A DNA stretch of 64,000 bases from Campylobacter sp. RM5004. GTDB taxonomy: Bacteria; Campylobacterota; Campylobacteria; Campylobacterales; Campylobacteraceae. Position numbers and translations under genes: made by a program. Below the pieces are notes generated by a model. The model saw only the letters and a list, made by a program, of their open reading frames with translations, had not been told where the DNA came from and searched no databases. Below, one piece after another: positions 9,170 to 18,297 of the stretch (position 1 is its first letter; every line of letters begins with the position of its first letter). The stretch spans positions 1,764,409-1,828,408 of the forward strand of contig NZ_CP059599.1 in the NCBI RefSeq assembly GCF_022369455.1. Direction: 5' to 3'.

Positions 9170-9640
9170 TTATTTATTTATTTTAATTGTTGTTTTATTT
9201 AATGAAAAGCTACAATTTAAATTACTTGTTTGATATTCAATATCATCAATTTTTTGTATAAAACCATCTTGAGTTTTTGTGAAATTTTTCTTTTGGAATA
9301 TGCTTTTGCACTCAATTATATCTTTTAACAAATCATCATAATACCATTTTCCAAAAAACTTCTCATTAAAGCTTTTTTTAGTATAACACTCGCCATCAAA
9401 ACAGATTTTTTCATTAATTTTTAGAGTATTTACATATTTTCCAAGCGTGTATAAATCAAGGCTTAAATCGCCTTTATGATTTCTTAAAAATCCTTGCCCT
9501 TTAAACTTTATCAAAGGACTTTTTAGAGTAATATTAATCGTTGTGCTAGGCGTTTGCTTAACACAAGAACTAAGGCTTAGGGCTAAGATAAGCCCTAAAA
9601 ATAATTTAATATAAAGCTTTAAATAAAGCTTATTTGCCAT
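9170..9640 (-). CDS. Putative lipoprotein
   Basis: 156 residues. A hydrophobic N-terminus ends in a lipobox-like LSLSSC, so the mature protein would begin at Cys26. The rest is polar with a beta-strand character and two Cys near residues 100-115 region. No family recognised. Its start overlaps the preceding dehydrogenase gene by 11 bases, so it is expressed from the same operon. Confidence 0.7.
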   Translation of the reverse strand: MANKLYLKLYIKLFLGLILALSLSSCVKQTPSTTINITLKSPLIKFKGQGFLRNHKGDLSLDLYTLGKYVNTLKINEKICFDGECYTKKSFNEKFFGKWYYDDLLKDIIECKSIFQKKNFTKTQDGFIQKIDDIEYQTSNLNCSFSLNKTTIKINK

Positions 9641-10562
9641 TTAAAAAATCTCTTAGATTATTTACCATCATTCCTACAAGTCTTGTTACACACTCACAAG
9701 CTGTCCAAGCAATATGCGGAGTAATTATAAGATTTTGCTTTTTGCTAACTTTTAGCAATGGATTATCAGCTCTCATAGGTTCAAACTCAACCACATCAAG
9801 CCCTACTCTAATATTTTTATTATCAATAGCTTTTGCAAGTGCAGCTTCATCAATTATTCCACCACGACCAAGATTTAGTAAATACGCATCATCTTTCATC
9901 ATTGCTAATTCTTTTTCGCCTATTAGTTTATAAGATTTATCGTTAAGTGGAGCGTGAATGCTAATAATATCGCTAGTTTTTAGTAAGTCTTCAAGGCTAG
10001 TTTGTTTAAAATCAGGATTATTATTCTTTCCACTAAGGCTTGTATAAATTACATTTGCTCCAAACATTTGAGCTATTTTTGCAACATCTCTTCCAATTGC
10101 TCCAAGTCCAATTATTCCCCAAGTTTTGCCTTCTATTGTGTGAATTCTTCTTGAATAATCGCAAAATAACTCACTCTTAGACCACTCATTATTTTTGGTA
10201 TATTCATTATAATAAAGCGTTTCATTCATTAAAGCTAGCAATAGTGCATAAGTATGCTGAGCAACACTTTTTGTGCTATATCCAGCTACATTTTTAACTA
10301 CAACTCCAAGCTCTTTTGCAGCATCTAAATCAACCGTATTCATACCTGTTGCACTAATTAAAATTAGCTTTAAATTAGGACAATTTTGCATTACTTCACG
10401 GCTCATTTTTATTTTATTAATCACTGCTACATTTGCATCTTTTAATCTTTCTAGCACTTCATTTTCTGCACTTTTTTCATACACAACAACTTCGCCAAAT
10501 TCTTTAAAAGCGTCAATATTTTCTCCACCTAAGGTATTTGCGTCTAAAAATACAATCTTCAT
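9630..10562 (-). CDS. D-2-hydroxyacid dehydrogenase
   Basis: 310 residues of the NAD-dependent D-isomer 2-hydroxyacid dehydrogenase family. The Rossmann motif GLGAIG is at 152-157. Catalytic Arg (in LNLGRGG), Glu (in VVEFEP) and His (in ITPHIAW) are all present in order. Members reduce 2-keto acids such as glyoxylate, hydroxypyruvate or pyruvate; the substrate cannot be set from sequence. The start overlaps the upstream alcohol dehydrogenase stop by one base (TAATG), so the two are translationally linked. Confidence 0.9.
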   Translation of the reverse strand: MKIVFLDANTLGGENIDAFKEFGEVVVYEKSAENEVLERLKDANVAVINKIKMSREVMQNCPNLKLILISATGMNTVDLDAAKELGVVVKNVAGYSTKSVAQHTYALLLALMNETLYYNEYTKNNEWSKSELFCDYSRRIHTIEGKTWGIIGLGAIGRDVAKIAQMFGANVIYTSLSGKNNNPDFKQTSLEDLLKTSDIISIHAPLNDKSYKLIGEKELAMMKDDAYLLNLGRGGIIDEAALAKAIDNKNIRVGLDVVEFEPMRADNPLLKVSKKQNLIITPHIAWTACECVTRLVGMMVNNLRDFLNGK

Positions 10563-11605
10563 TAAATCTCCTTTTTATAAATTAAAGCTTGTTTTAAATC
10601 TTCTTTATTTACTTTAAAACCTAAGCTAATTAGATTTTTTACATCGCTTGAAGCCAAAATTAATTCAGCAATTTTGCTAGTATCTAAAGTATTTGAAAAA
10701 TCACTTAATTTTGTAGGAAGATTAATTTCTTTATAAAATTTCACTAATCTTTCATATTCATCATAGTTTTTCTCAAGCACCAATTGAACCAAAACACCAA
10801 AAGCTACTAATTCTCCGTGTAAAAACTCTCTTTCAACTAATTTATCATAGCTTATCGCATAGCAAGTTGCATGTGCAAAAGCACCATTGTATTCAATATT
10901 TATTGAGCGTGAAACATAGCCAGTATTTACGATGATTGACATAACGACATTTTTAAAACTCAAATCATCATTTAAAGATTTTGCGTATTCGTAATTTAAA
11001 TCCTTACATAAAATACTGCAAATCTTGCCTAAGTGATTTGAATAATTTACTCTTATATTATTTGCTTTTGCGTATTTTAATTGCAAATCAAACTCATAAA
11101 ATTTAGCCATAGTATCGCCAATACCTGCTATTAAAAATCTCTTAGGAGCGTTTTTAATGGTTTCTAAATCAATAAAAGTTTTTAAAGGTGGATTTTTAAA
11201 TAAAGCTAATTCTTTAAATTTCTCATCTTCATAAATAACCGATAAAGCAGACACCGCAGCACAAGTTGCAGCAATTGTTGGAATAGTTATTATTTCTAAA
11301 TTAAGCTTATTTGCTATATATTTTGAAGTATCAATAACCTTACCGCCGCCAATAGCTAAAACCAAATCAAAAGATTTTCCTTCACACTCATTTAAGATTT
11401 TATTAATATCTAAATATGAACATTCTTTAGCATGTGTTAGATAAAAATCACTAGTTAAAGCATAATCTAATTTATGCTTAAACTTAGAATAAGCAGTATT
11501 ACCTGCTATTATTAAAATACTTTTGTATTTTTGTAATTCCTGTTTTAAATTCTCTTTTATATCTGTATTAACTACAAAAGAAGTAAGAGATAATATCTCT
11601 TGCAT
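10562..11605 (-). CDS. Glycerol dehydrogenase-like iron-containing alcohol dehydrogenase
   Basis: 347 residues of the GldA/iron-ADH superfamily. The NAD-binding GGGKVID is near residue 88. Metal ligands are visible: Asp in IAGIGDTMAKF, His in AFAHATCY and His in EFLHGELVAFG. Members oxidise glycerol or reduce small ketones. It lies between a glutathionylspermidine-synthase-like gene and a 2-hydroxyacid dehydrogenase in one transcription unit, suggesting linked small-carbonyl or detoxification metabolism, although no pathway is proven. Confidence 0.85.
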   Translation of the reverse strand: MQEILSLTSFVVNTDIKENLKQELQKYKSILIIAGNTAYSKFKHKLDYALTSDFYLTHAKECSYLDINKILNECEGKSFDLVLAIGGGKVIDTSKYIANKLNLEIITIPTIAATCAAVSALSVIYEDEKFKELALFKNPPLKTFIDLETIKNAPKRFLIAGIGDTMAKFYEFDLQLKYAKANNIRVNYSNHLGKICSILCKDLNYEYAKSLNDDLSFKNVVMSIIVNTGYVSRSINIEYNGAFAHATCYAISYDKLVEREFLHGELVAFGVLVQLVLEKNYDEYERLVKFYKEINLPTKLSDFSNTLDTSKIAELILASSDVKNLISLGFKVNKEDLKQALIYKKEI

Positions 11606-11618
11606 TTTTTACTCCTTT

Positions 11619-12785
11619 TTATTTAATAATATGGCCTACGAATTTTGCGTAATTATCAAGTATTGCATTGCCTTTTCTAAAGCCGAGTCCGCAAGCTTCG
11701 TAGGCGAAAAATACCCCTGCTTGATAAAACTCTTCATTATAATGATTAAGTTCTGCAAATTCTTGATAAATATAGCCATTATTTTCATACTCGCCGTTAC
11801 TTTTCGTAATAATTTCGCCATTTTTATCAAAAATCGTAATATTTGCACCTTCTCTTCCAAAGAATGGTTTTTTAACTTGCTTTGTATTTTCTAAAGGCAC
11901 AAAACTTGTTTTTAATAAATATTTATGATTTGGATAAAGCTGCCATAAAAGCTCTAAAATAGCTTTGCTTTGAAACATCAAGGTATATGCTGGATTTAGA
12001 ATGATTGCTTTTTGATTTTTAATGATTTTTGTTAGCAAGTGTGCTAATTCGCTTTCTTCAATAGCTATGATTTCCCAAGGAATTAGCATAAAGCAAAACT
12101 CATAATTTATATCACCTAAAAACACTCCATCTTCGCTAAATTCTACATCTTCAATATAAGCAAACTCACACTCATACCCAGCGTCTTTTGCCATTTGCAT
12201 AAGAAGTCTTGTAGTAAGCTCTTCTTCAGCGTCTTTTACGCTAGTAAATAGGATTTTCCAGCCTTCATAAATTTCATCAAAATTACTCACATCTTCATCT
12301 AAAGTTGCAAGTCTTTTAAAATTATCAACAATAGCTTCATAAGTATGATTAAACTGATTAACTTCTTTTAGATTATTAAGCCTAAGTTGCTCAAATTGTA
12401 AAATCGCAGTTTCAAAAAGAGCCGTAGGAGTGTTTGCATTAAACTCGAGCAATTTTATAGGTAAATTATCAAGCCCACCAGCTAAGTCAAATCGCCCATA
12501 TAAATGCCAATGAACATCGTTTTCCCAAGACATTTTCACAATTTCGTGAAGATTAAAAGGAATGCCAAGTTTATCTAAAAGATTATTTGATATTGCATAT
12601 TCACCAGCATTTGCAAACATATCATAAAGCTCATTACAAGCTTCATAATAATTATTCGCTTCTTTTTCGCTAATTACTATTAATTTGTCATCAACATAAG
12701 GCGAACCATCAGCATCTGTATGCCAAGTAAAGCCCATATTTTCTAAGTTTTCTTTAGGTAATTTATTTATGTTTAAAAATTGCAT
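11619..12785 (-). CDS. Glutathionylspermidine synthase-like ATP-grasp protein
   Basis: 388 residues when started at the ATG at 12783-12785, which has AAGGA a few bases upstream. An open frame continues back to a TTG at 12824, but that version lacks a good SD. The sequence matches the C-terminal synthetase domain of GspS (YgiC/YjfC group): the WHLYGRFDL and IKLLEFNANTPT segments near the N-terminus and the KPFFGREGANI ATP-grasp segment near residue 310. Such stand-alone domains ligate small amines or peptides with ATP; the true substrate is unknown. First gene of the four-gene minus-strand operon. Confidence 0.85.
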   Translation of the reverse strand: MQFLNINKLPKENLENMGFTWHTDADGSPYVDDKLIVISEKEANNYYEACNELYDMFANAGEYAISNNLLDKLGIPFNLHEIVKMSWENDVHWHLYGRFDLAGGLDNLPIKLLEFNANTPTALFETAILQFEQLRLNNLKEVNQFNHTYEAIVDNFKRLATLDEDVSNFDEIYEGWKILFTSVKDAEEELTTRLLMQMAKDAGYECEFAYIEDVEFSEDGVFLGDINYEFCFMLIPWEIIAIEESELAHLLTKIIKNQKAIILNPAYTLMFQSKAILELLWQLYPNHKYLLKTSFVPLENTKQVKKPFFGREGANITIFDKNGEIITKSNGEYENNGYIYQEFAELNHYNEEFYQAGVFFAYEACGLGFRKGNAILDNYAKFVGHIIK

Positions 12786-12838
12786 TATTTTTCCTTGTAT
12801 TTGATAAAGTTTAGATTTTAGCAAAGATTTTTAAAAAA

Positions 12839-12856
12839 GAATTTGAAATAGGAATT
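12839..12856 (+). repeat. Dispersed 18-bp repeat, exact copy
   Basis: GAATTTGAAATAGGAATT, just upstream of the glutathionylspermidine-synthase-like operon. Confidence 0.85.
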
Positions 12857-13009
12857 TAAAAAAATAAATTTAAAAACAAAAAAAGCTAAAAATATAAAAG
12901 ATGTTAAGCAAACAAATTCACTCTCATTATCTCTAAACTAAAGCTTTATGCTTTGGTTTATTGTTTGATTTTCATTAAATAAATATATTTAAAAAGCTAA
13001 AGAAGTAAA

Positions 13010-13033
13010 AAAGGTGCTAAGAATAGCACCTTT
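13010..13033 (-). terminator. Rho-independent terminator of flagellin copy 1
   Basis: Perfect 10-bp stem AAAGGTGCTA/TAGCACCTTT with a four-base loop. On the minus strand the stem ends in six T residues. The same hairpin follows flagellin copy 2 at 52538-52561. Confidence 0.85.
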
Positions 13034-13046
13034 AATATTATTTTAG

Positions 13047-13065
13047 TTATTACTACTGTAATAAC
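13047..13065 (-). repeat. Duplicate of flagellin 3' end
   Basis: TTATTACTACTGTAATAA recurs at 13107-13124, where it encodes the last codons (Leu-Leu-Gln-stop) of flagellin copy 1. The extra copy 60 bases downstream is a leftover 3' end, consistent with recombination or deletion of a tandem flagellin. Confidence 0.6.
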
Positions 13066-13112
13066 CTTAGTCGTTTTTAAGGTGACAAGCACCTTAAAAA
13101 CTTCTATTATTA

Positions 13113-15251
13113 CTACTGTAATAATCTCATTACGTTTTGTTGAACAGCGTTAGCTTGGCTCATTGCATAAACACCTGATTGAGCTAGTATTTGGTGCTTA
13201 CTAAATGTAGCACTTTCTTCTGCAAAGTCAACATCTCTAATATTACTTTCAGCAGCTTTAACGTTTACTTGAGTAACTGAAATGTTATTTACAGTTGAAA
13301 CAAGTTGGTTTTGAACAGAACCAAGGTCTGAACGAATTGCTTCAAGAGCTTTTTGAGCTGATTCAGCAATATTCATCATAGCTTGAGCACCTTTTAGTGT
13401 CATAACACCTGCTGCATATCCATTCTTATTGTCCGCAGTTTCACTTGCTTGCCAATCGTTTGAATTATAACCCATTGCATCTGCTGTTTCTTTATCAATC
13501 TTAGAGTTTGTTTCTCTTAATGAAACAGTTTTTTCGCTAACGTTTTTATCATAACCTATAGAGCTAGTAATATTCATGGTTTCTAATTTACCATCTTTAT
13601 TCACAAAATCTCTAGTAGCTTCTACAACTATGTCTTTACCGTTAGTTGATACAAGGCTAAGTCTTCCGAAGTTGGTCTTATTGTCATTATTTAAACCTAT
13701 CATATCAGATAAACCATTTCTATCACCTTCATTTAAACCTTCTTTAAGACCTTTTAAGAATTGTTGGAAAGCATGAGCAACCATAGCATCTTCCGCAGCA
13801 TTTTTATCCATTGTTAAGCCCTTACCACCATCTACTAACTTTTGAAGAGCTTTCATAGCATTATCAATAGCTTTATTTGCATCATCTAAACTATCATGAT
13901 TTGCTTTGATTGCGGTTAAAGCTGCGGCTGCAGCTTGACCTTCTGGAGTTTGTTGGGTACCATTATTTGCTAAGGCATGTAAAGCACCTTGAGCTTCAGC
14001 AGTAACATTTTGTAAATTTACCTTACCATCAGCTGCAGGCTTAATAGCTTTTCCTTGTCTATATCCATCAGCTGCAATTCTTGCATCTTGTTCATAGTGA
14101 GCTGCTTGAACTTCTTCAAATGTATTTTTATCATTTAAAATTGAATTGGTAGTACCAGTAATAGCTGTGTTACCAGCACCAGCATTAGTAACACCACCAC
14201 CAGCCCAAGTTGCTTTTAAACTTAAGTCCATAGCAGCTTGACCTTCTGTAGTTGTTGCATTACCTGCAGCACCTGAAGTATATAAAACATGCTTATCTGG
14301 ATTATTAACACCTTGATTTGCAGCAATATCTAAGTTCTTATCCACCCCATCAGTTATCTTAATACCACGACCATCTCTATTATTTAATACAAGCCTACCC
14401 TTACTATCTACAGAAGCTTCTACTCCCGTTTGATCTTTAACTGAGTTAATAGCAGCTCTTAAAGCACCGTTACCATCTTTGTCTTTAACTTCAATTGAGC
14501 CAATAGTTACACCATTTATACTAAAGCCTTCAAATGTAGTTCCTGCTTTAATAGGTTGCTCGAATACACTCTCAACTGTAACAGAAGCTTTTACACCAGT
14601 TTTATCAGTAGCTTTGTTAATAGCTTCAACTAATGAACCTAAACCTTGTCCAGCACCAACTTTATTGCCATTAGTAATTTGTACAGGTTCAAATGTAAAG
14701 TCATTAATCCCATCTACGTTTTTAAATGTTAAATTAATCTTATCTCCTAATGCAAGGTCACTTTGTCTTACATTATGCCCAGTCTCAAACCTAGTTAAAC
14801 CAATCTTATCACTTGTAGTTGCCCCAATACTAGCCTTAACAGTCTCATTTGAATAAGCACCAATTTGAAACTCCTTATTTGAAAACGTTCCAGATAGTAG
14901 CTTTTGACCGTTAAATGATGTAGTATTACCAATATTATCAAGCTCTTCCATAAGTCTTGAAATATCAGCTTGAAGCGCCTTTCTTGTCTCAGTTGTTTGA
15001 CCATCTTGAGCTGATTGAATAGCTTTATTCTTAATAGTTTCAAGTATTTTAATTTGCTCATCCATAGCCTTATCAGCTGTTTGAATAATACCAATAGCAT
15101 CATTAGCATTCATAATAGCCTTACCAAGTGAACTAGCTTGACTTCTTAAGCTATCTGCAATTGCCATACCTGAAGCATCATCAGCAGCACTATTAATTCT
15201 AAAACCTGAGTTTAGCTTTGAAAGTGAGCTATCAATAGCTCTATTGTTCAT
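13113..15251 (-). CDS. Flagellin, 5'-truncated (probable silent cassette), copy 1
   Basis: 712 residues from the first ATG. The N-terminal flagellin domain (to about residue 163) and the C-terminal domain ending [10 protein letters not shown] are canonical for Campylobacter. The middle is about 450 residues of Ala/Asn/Gly-rich variable sequence. The conserved first ~15-20 residues of flagellin (MGFRINTN...) are missing. In-frame codons upstream of the ATG still read Leu-Ser-Ala-His-Ala-Asn-Ala-Ser, matching the normal N-terminus, then homology ends and a stop follows; there is no start codon there. The ATG has no Shine-Dalgarno and no sigma-28 promoter is visible. The ends are near-identical to copy 2. 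Export and polymerisation need the missing N-terminus, so this is either a pseudogene or a donor cassette for recombination. Confidence 0.8.
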   Translation of the reverse strand: MNNRAIDSSLSKLNSGFRINSAADDASGMAIADSLRSQASSLGKAIMNANDAIGIIQTADKAMDEQIKILETIKNKAIQSAQDGQTTETRKALQADISRLMEELDNIGNTTSFNGQKLLSGTFSNKEFQIGAYSNETVKASIGATTSDKIGLTRFETGHNVRQSDLALGDKINLTFKNVDGINDFTFEPVQITNGNKVGAGQGLGSLVEAINKATDKTGVKASVTVESVFEQPIKAGTTFEGFSINGVTIGSIEVKDKDGNGALRAAINSVKDQTGVEASVDSKGRLVLNNRDGRGIKITDGVDKNLDIAANQGVNNPDKHVLYTSGAAGNATTTEGQAAMDLSLKATWAGGGVTNAGAGNTAITGTTNSILNDKNTFEEVQAAHYEQDARIAADGYRQGKAIKPAADGKVNLQNVTAEAQGALHALANNGTQQTPEGQAAAAALTAIKANHDSLDDANKAIDNAMKALQKLVDGGKGLTMDKNAAEDAMVAHAFQQFLKGLKEGLNEGDRNGLSDMIGLNNDNKTNFGRLSLVSTNGKDIVVEATRDFVNKDGKLETMNITSSIGYDKNVSEKTVSLRETNSKIDKETADAMGYNSNDWQASETADNKNGYAAGVMTLKGAQAMMNIAESAQKALEAIRSDLGSVQNQLVSTVNNISVTQVNVKAAESNIRDVDFAEESATFSKHQILAQSGVYAMSQANAVQQNVMRLLQ

Positions 15252-15346
15252 AGAAGCATTAGCGTGAGCGCTTAATGGTGGGGGAGTTTCTAATTATTTA
15301 TTAAATATTTTTATAATTTTTTTCTAATTTATTTTAAAGGAAAATT

Positions 15347-15868
15347 ATGAAAAAAATACTTTTAAGTTTAACTCTAGCGAGTTCAATGTTTGCGGCTACT
15401 AGCTGTGATAAGGTTTTACAAAAATTAGATGAGCAAATCGTAAAGGTTCAAAATCAAAAGAAAGAAAATCCTGAAAGACTTGATTATCTTAAAAAACAAA
15501 AAAGTGAAATTAGCAAAAATTGTGTAGATGGCAAAATAGATAATGAAAAATTAAAAACTATTAAAGCTGATACAAAATACGACTATGAAAGCAAAAAACT
15601 TGCAAAAAAACAAGAAAAAATAAATGAAAAAAAAGAAAAAATTGAAAACAAACATAAGCAAGATTTAGAAAAAATCAAAGCTAAGAAAGAAAAAGAAGAA
15701 AAGAAATTAGATAAAAAACTAAACAAAGAAAATGCTAAAAAAGAATTCAAAGAAGAAATGAAAAAAGATTCTAATAAATTAGAACACAAAGCAAATGAAA
15801 AAATCAGCAAAGAAGAAAAGAAAGCAAAAAATAAATTAAAAAAATTAGAAGAAAAAGCTGCTGAATAA
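15347..15868 (+). CDS. Exported Lys/Glu-rich protein, DUF1090-like
   Basis: 173 residues. A signal peptide (about 1-17) is followed by a C-x-K-x-L segment and a paired Cys around residue 59, the pattern of DUF1090 periplasmic proteins (E. coli YqjC). The remaining ~100 residues are an almost pure Lys/Glu/Ala/Asn helix predicted to form a coiled coil. AAGGA lies before the ATG. It is divergent from flagellin copy 1. Function unknown. Confidence 0.75.
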   Translation: MKKILLSLTLASSMFAATSCDKVLQKLDEQIVKVQNQKKENPERLDYLKKQKSEISKNCVDGKIDNEKLKTIKADTKYDYESKKLAKKQEKINEKKEKIENKHKQDLEKIKAKKEKEEKKLDKKLNKENAKKEFKEEMKKDSNKLEHKANEKISKEEKKAKNKLKKLEEKAAE

Positions 15869-15871
15869 GAA

Positions 15872-15898
15872 TTTACCTACCAAAATAAGGTAGGTAAA
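15872..15898 (+). terminator. Terminator hairpin after the DUF1090-like gene
   Basis: TTTACCTACC pairs with GGTAGGTAAA across a seven-base loop, just past the stop codon. Confidence 0.75.
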
Positions 15899-15984
15899 AT
15901 ACCAAAACTTCAAATCTTTAAAATATTTATAAAATTTTTTAGGATAATTTTAGTGTTATTTACAAAATGATTAACTTTTATGTT

Positions 15985-15990
15985 TATAAT
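15985..15990 (+). promoter_or_regulatory. -10 box of the ahpC promoter
   Basis: TATAAT 38 bases upstream of the ahpC ATG, preceded by T-rich DNA with no clear -35, as normal for Campylobacter sigma-70 promoters. Confidence 0.6.
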
Positions 15991-16028
15991 TTCTCTACTA
16001 ATAAAAATTATTAATAAGGAGAAACAAA

Positions 16029-16625
16029 ATGTTAGTTACAAAAAAAGCACCTGATTTTACAGCTCCAGCTGTATTAGGAAACAATACAATAGATAATAAT
16101 TTCAACCTATATAAAAATATGGGTAAAAACGGAACAGTAGTATTCTTTTATCCAAAAGATTTTACATTTGTATGCCCAAGCGAAATTATTGCATTTGATA
16201 AAAGATTTAAAGATTTTCAAGAAAGAGGAATTAACGTAATCGGAATTAGTGGCGATAACGAGTTTTGCCATTTTGCATGGAAAAACACTCCAGTAAATCA
16301 AGGCGGTATCGGTAATGTTCAATTTCCACTTGTAGCAGACTTAACAAAAGAAATCGCTCGTGGTTTTGATGTATTATTTGATGAAGCAGTAGCACTAAGA
16401 GGCTCATTCTTATTAGATAAAGACGGAACAGTTCGCCACGCAGTAATCAATGACCTACCATTAGGAAGAAACATTGATGAAATGGTAAGAATGGTTGATA
16501 CAATGCTATTTACAAACGAGCATGGCGAAGTTTGCCCAGCTGGTTGGAACAAAGGCGATAAAGCAATGAAAGCTGATCCAAAAGGCGTAGCTGATTATCT
16601 AGCTAACAACAGCGATAAACTATAA
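16029..16625 (+). CDS. ahpC: Alkyl hydroperoxide reductase (2-Cys peroxiredoxin)
   Basis: 198 residues, the usual length of epsilonproteobacterial AhpC. The peroxidatic Cys is in DFTFVCPSE (near residue 50) and the resolving Cys in GEVCPAGW (near residue 170). It reduces hydrogen peroxide, organic peroxides and peroxynitrite in the cytoplasm. Monocistronic: promoter at 15985, SD AAGGAG, terminator just after the stop. Confidence 0.96.
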   Translation: MLVTKKAPDFTAPAVLGNNTIDNNFNLYKNMGKNGTVVFFYPKDFTFVCPSEIIAFDKRFKDFQERGINVIGISGDNEFCHFAWKNTPVNQGGIGNVQFPLVADLTKEIARGFDVLFDEAVALRGSFLLDKDGTVRHAVINDLPLGRNIDEMVRMVDTMLFTNEHGEVCPAGWNKGDKAMKADPKGVADYLANNSDKL

Positions 16626-16631
16626 TTTTAT

Positions 16632-16650
16632 GCTAGGGGCTTTCCCTAGC
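16632..16650 (+). terminator. ahpC terminator
   Basis: Seven-bp stem GCTAGGG/CCCTAGC with a five-base loop. Confidence 0.75.
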
Positions 16651-16724
16651 TATTATAAATCTTCTAAATATTTTCAAAATTTTTCATTCATATAAATATT
16701 ATTTGTAGTATTTTGTTAAATCAA

Positions 16725-16768
16725 ATTTCAAATTCTTTGAAATTTTCGTGGAATTTGAAATAGGAATT
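16725..16768. repeat. Dispersed repeat with partial left arm, overlapping a stop codon
   Basis: Exact 18-mer at 16751-16768, preceded by TTTTCGTG and a degenerate inverted arm, the same arrangement as the full 52-bp element at 46475. The stop codon of the lipoprotein gene at 16767-17141 lies within its right edge. Confidence 0.75.
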
Positions 16769-17141
16769 AGTCTTTTATGATTTCAGCTGACATTTTCCAA
16801 ATTTTGTCAAACTTTATCATATTTCTTTTTTCGCTTTTTACAAAGCCATTTTTAAATTTTGTAATTATTTGAACTTTTGCACTTTTTTCATTTTTGTTTA
16901 AAATTTCAACTTCTATATCATTAATTCCGCCGTAATTATCAAATAATTTTGGCAAAATATTTTCAAAATTTATACTTAATTGTCTTTGAAACTCGTTTTC
17001 ATAATAAAAACATTTATCAAATAAAGCTTCATTTGGCTTTGTAGCAATATCATTCATACAAGTTTTTACGCTATTTTTAATATCTTCGTTTCCACAAGCG
17101 CTTAAAAATAATAAACCACAAACTATCATATATTTTTTCAT
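16767..17141 (-). CDS. DUF4878-like lipoprotein
   Basis: 124 residues with a lipobox (GLLFLSAC, Cys16). The rest follows the pattern of small NTF2-like DUF4878 lipoproteins: a pair of Cys near residues 28 and 46, helices, then a strand-turn-strand ending in an IWKMSAE-type close. Two paralogues are at 39536-39907 and 42151-42543. It starts 2 bases after the IMPACT gene's stop. Function unknown. Its last codon and stop are inside a copy of the dispersed repeat. Confidence 0.75.
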   Translation of the reverse strand: MKKYMIVCGLLFLSACGNEDIKNSVKTCMNDIATKPNEALFDKCFYYENEFQRQLSINFENILPKLFDNYGGINDIEVEILNKNEKSAKVQIITKFKNGFVKSEKRNMIKFDKIWKMSAEIIKD

Positions 17142-17143
17142 TT

Positions 17144-17749
17144 TTATCCCTTATATTCTTTTAGTTTAAGCATTGATTCGCTTAATTCTTTTTCAAGATT
17201 TTCTTTTTCGCTTTCACTAAGTTCTAAAATAAATCTTACATTTATTCCAAATTCTTTATTATATTTAATCTCTAATTTATCCAAAATATAACTAATTTTA
17301 TTTACTTGAGAATACTCTAAGTCTAAAAAAAAGCTTTCTTTTTTTACATAATCAATCAACAAATCAAACTCATAAGCTTTGTTAATTCCTAGATTTACAG
17401 CATTTGAATAAGCCCTTACAAGCCCACCGACCCCAAGCAATGTGCCACCAAAATATCTTACAACATAGCAAACAGCATTAACTATATTAGCTCCCCTTAA
17501 TACATTAAGTGCAGGTGCTCCACTACTTCCTTTTGGCTCTCCATCATCGCTTTGATTTTCTACGATTTGCCCGAATTCGTTTAATACTCTACTTGCATAT
17601 ACTACATGAACGCATTTAAAATGCTCGGCTCTTAGTTCTTCTTGTCTAGTGTGAACATTCTCATTTATACTAAGTGGTTCAAAAAAACATAAAAATTTTG
17701 AGCCTTTTACTTCAAAACTATCAAAACAAGGTGATTTTAAAACTTTCAT
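17144..17749 (-). CDS. IMPACT family protein (YigZ-like)
   Basis: 201 residues. The UPF0029/IMPACT N-terminal domain is clear: KCVHVVYASR, SDDGEPKGSSGAPALNVL and VVRYFGGTLLGVGGLVRAY. A ferredoxin-like C-terminal domain follows. Bacterial members bind nucleic acid or ribosome-related factors; the precise role is unknown. First gene of a two-gene minus-strand unit. Confidence 0.9.
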   Translation of the reverse strand: MKVLKSPCFDSFEVKGSKFLCFFEPLSINENVHTRQEELRAEHFKCVHVVYASRVLNEFGQIVENQSDDGEPKGSSGAPALNVLRGANIVNAVCYVVRYFGGTLLGVGGLVRAYSNAVNLGINKAYEFDLLIDYVKKESFFLDLEYSQVNKISYILDKLEIKYNKEFGINVRFILELSESEKENLEKELSESMLKLKEYKG

Positions 17750-17785
17750 TTATTAATATTAGCGTTTTTTATTAAAGGATTGAAT

Positions 17786-18265
17786 ATGAAAATAATTTTT
17801 ACTTTACTTGCATTTGTTTTTTTAGGTTGTAGTTCTGTAATTACTGGTGTTGCATCTTTGGCTAGTGATATTGTAATAGCTGCTGTAACTTTGCCAATAA
17901 AAGCAATTTATAAAATAGGAAAATCTACTTTAAGTGTCGCAAACTCTAATTCAAATTCTTCTATTACAAAAGATGCTAGCAAGGCTTTAGAAAAACAAAA
18001 TTATAAAAAAGCCTATGAATTATACGCAAAAGCTTGCAATGAAGATGAGCCTATGCTTTGTGCTTTAGCTAATTATTCTTATAAAAAATGCGAACTACTT
18101 AACGATGGTTGTAAAAATAATGAAGTTATTCAAAATAACGCAGTGAAATATTTGAGCGCTAAATTATTTTTAGATGAAGCAAATGAGCTAAAAGGCGATG
18201 AAAAGAAAGCTTATATAAATATAGCTTGTGAATACGATTTAAGTATTAGTAAAGAATGTGAATAA
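17786..18265 (+). CDS. Putative TPR-like lipoprotein
   Basis: 159 residues from ATG 17786, chosen because AAGGA lies six bases upstream; a TTG at 17780 extends the frame by two codons. Lipobox VFLGC gives a lipidated Cys. Residues 65-100 form a helix-turn-helix repeat (EKQNYKKAYELYAKAC) like a single Sel1/TPR unit with Cys pairs. Specific function unknown. Confidence 0.7.
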   Translation: MKIIFTLLAFVFLGCSSVITGVASLASDIVIAAVTLPIKAIYKIGKSTLSVANSNSNSSITKDASKALEKQNYKKAYELYAKACNEDEPMLCALANYSYKKCELLNDGCKNNEVIQNNAVKYLSAKLFLDEANELKGDEKKAYINIACEYDLSISKECE

Positions 18266-18291
18266 ATCTTCCTATATTAATAGGAAGATTT
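18265..18291. terminator. Bidirectional terminator
   Basis: Eleven-bp stem AAATCTTCCTA/TAGGAAGATTT between convergent genes, with T or A runs on each side. Confidence 0.8.
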
Positions 18292-18297
18292 TAAAAA

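Larger units (their letters stand above)
12786..13112. other. Intergenic region with repeat, two hairpins and a flagellin 3'-end remnant
   Basis: Contains an exact 18-mer repeat (12839-12856), the flagellin terminator (13010-13033), a duplicate of the flagellin gene's last 18 bases (13047-13065), and a second small hairpin (13078-13096). No gene seen. Confidence 0.75.

Noticed and set aside
12824-12824. TTG start for the glutathionylspermidine-synthase-like gene
   Set aside because: The internal ATG at 12785 has a proper Shine-Dalgarno and gives the normal family N-terminus.
14795-15109. A Leu-rich 104-residue frame inside flagellin copy 1, with an identical one at 54735-55049
   Set aside because: Same-strand alternate frame of the conserved flagellin N-terminus; its identity only reflects the identical DNA.
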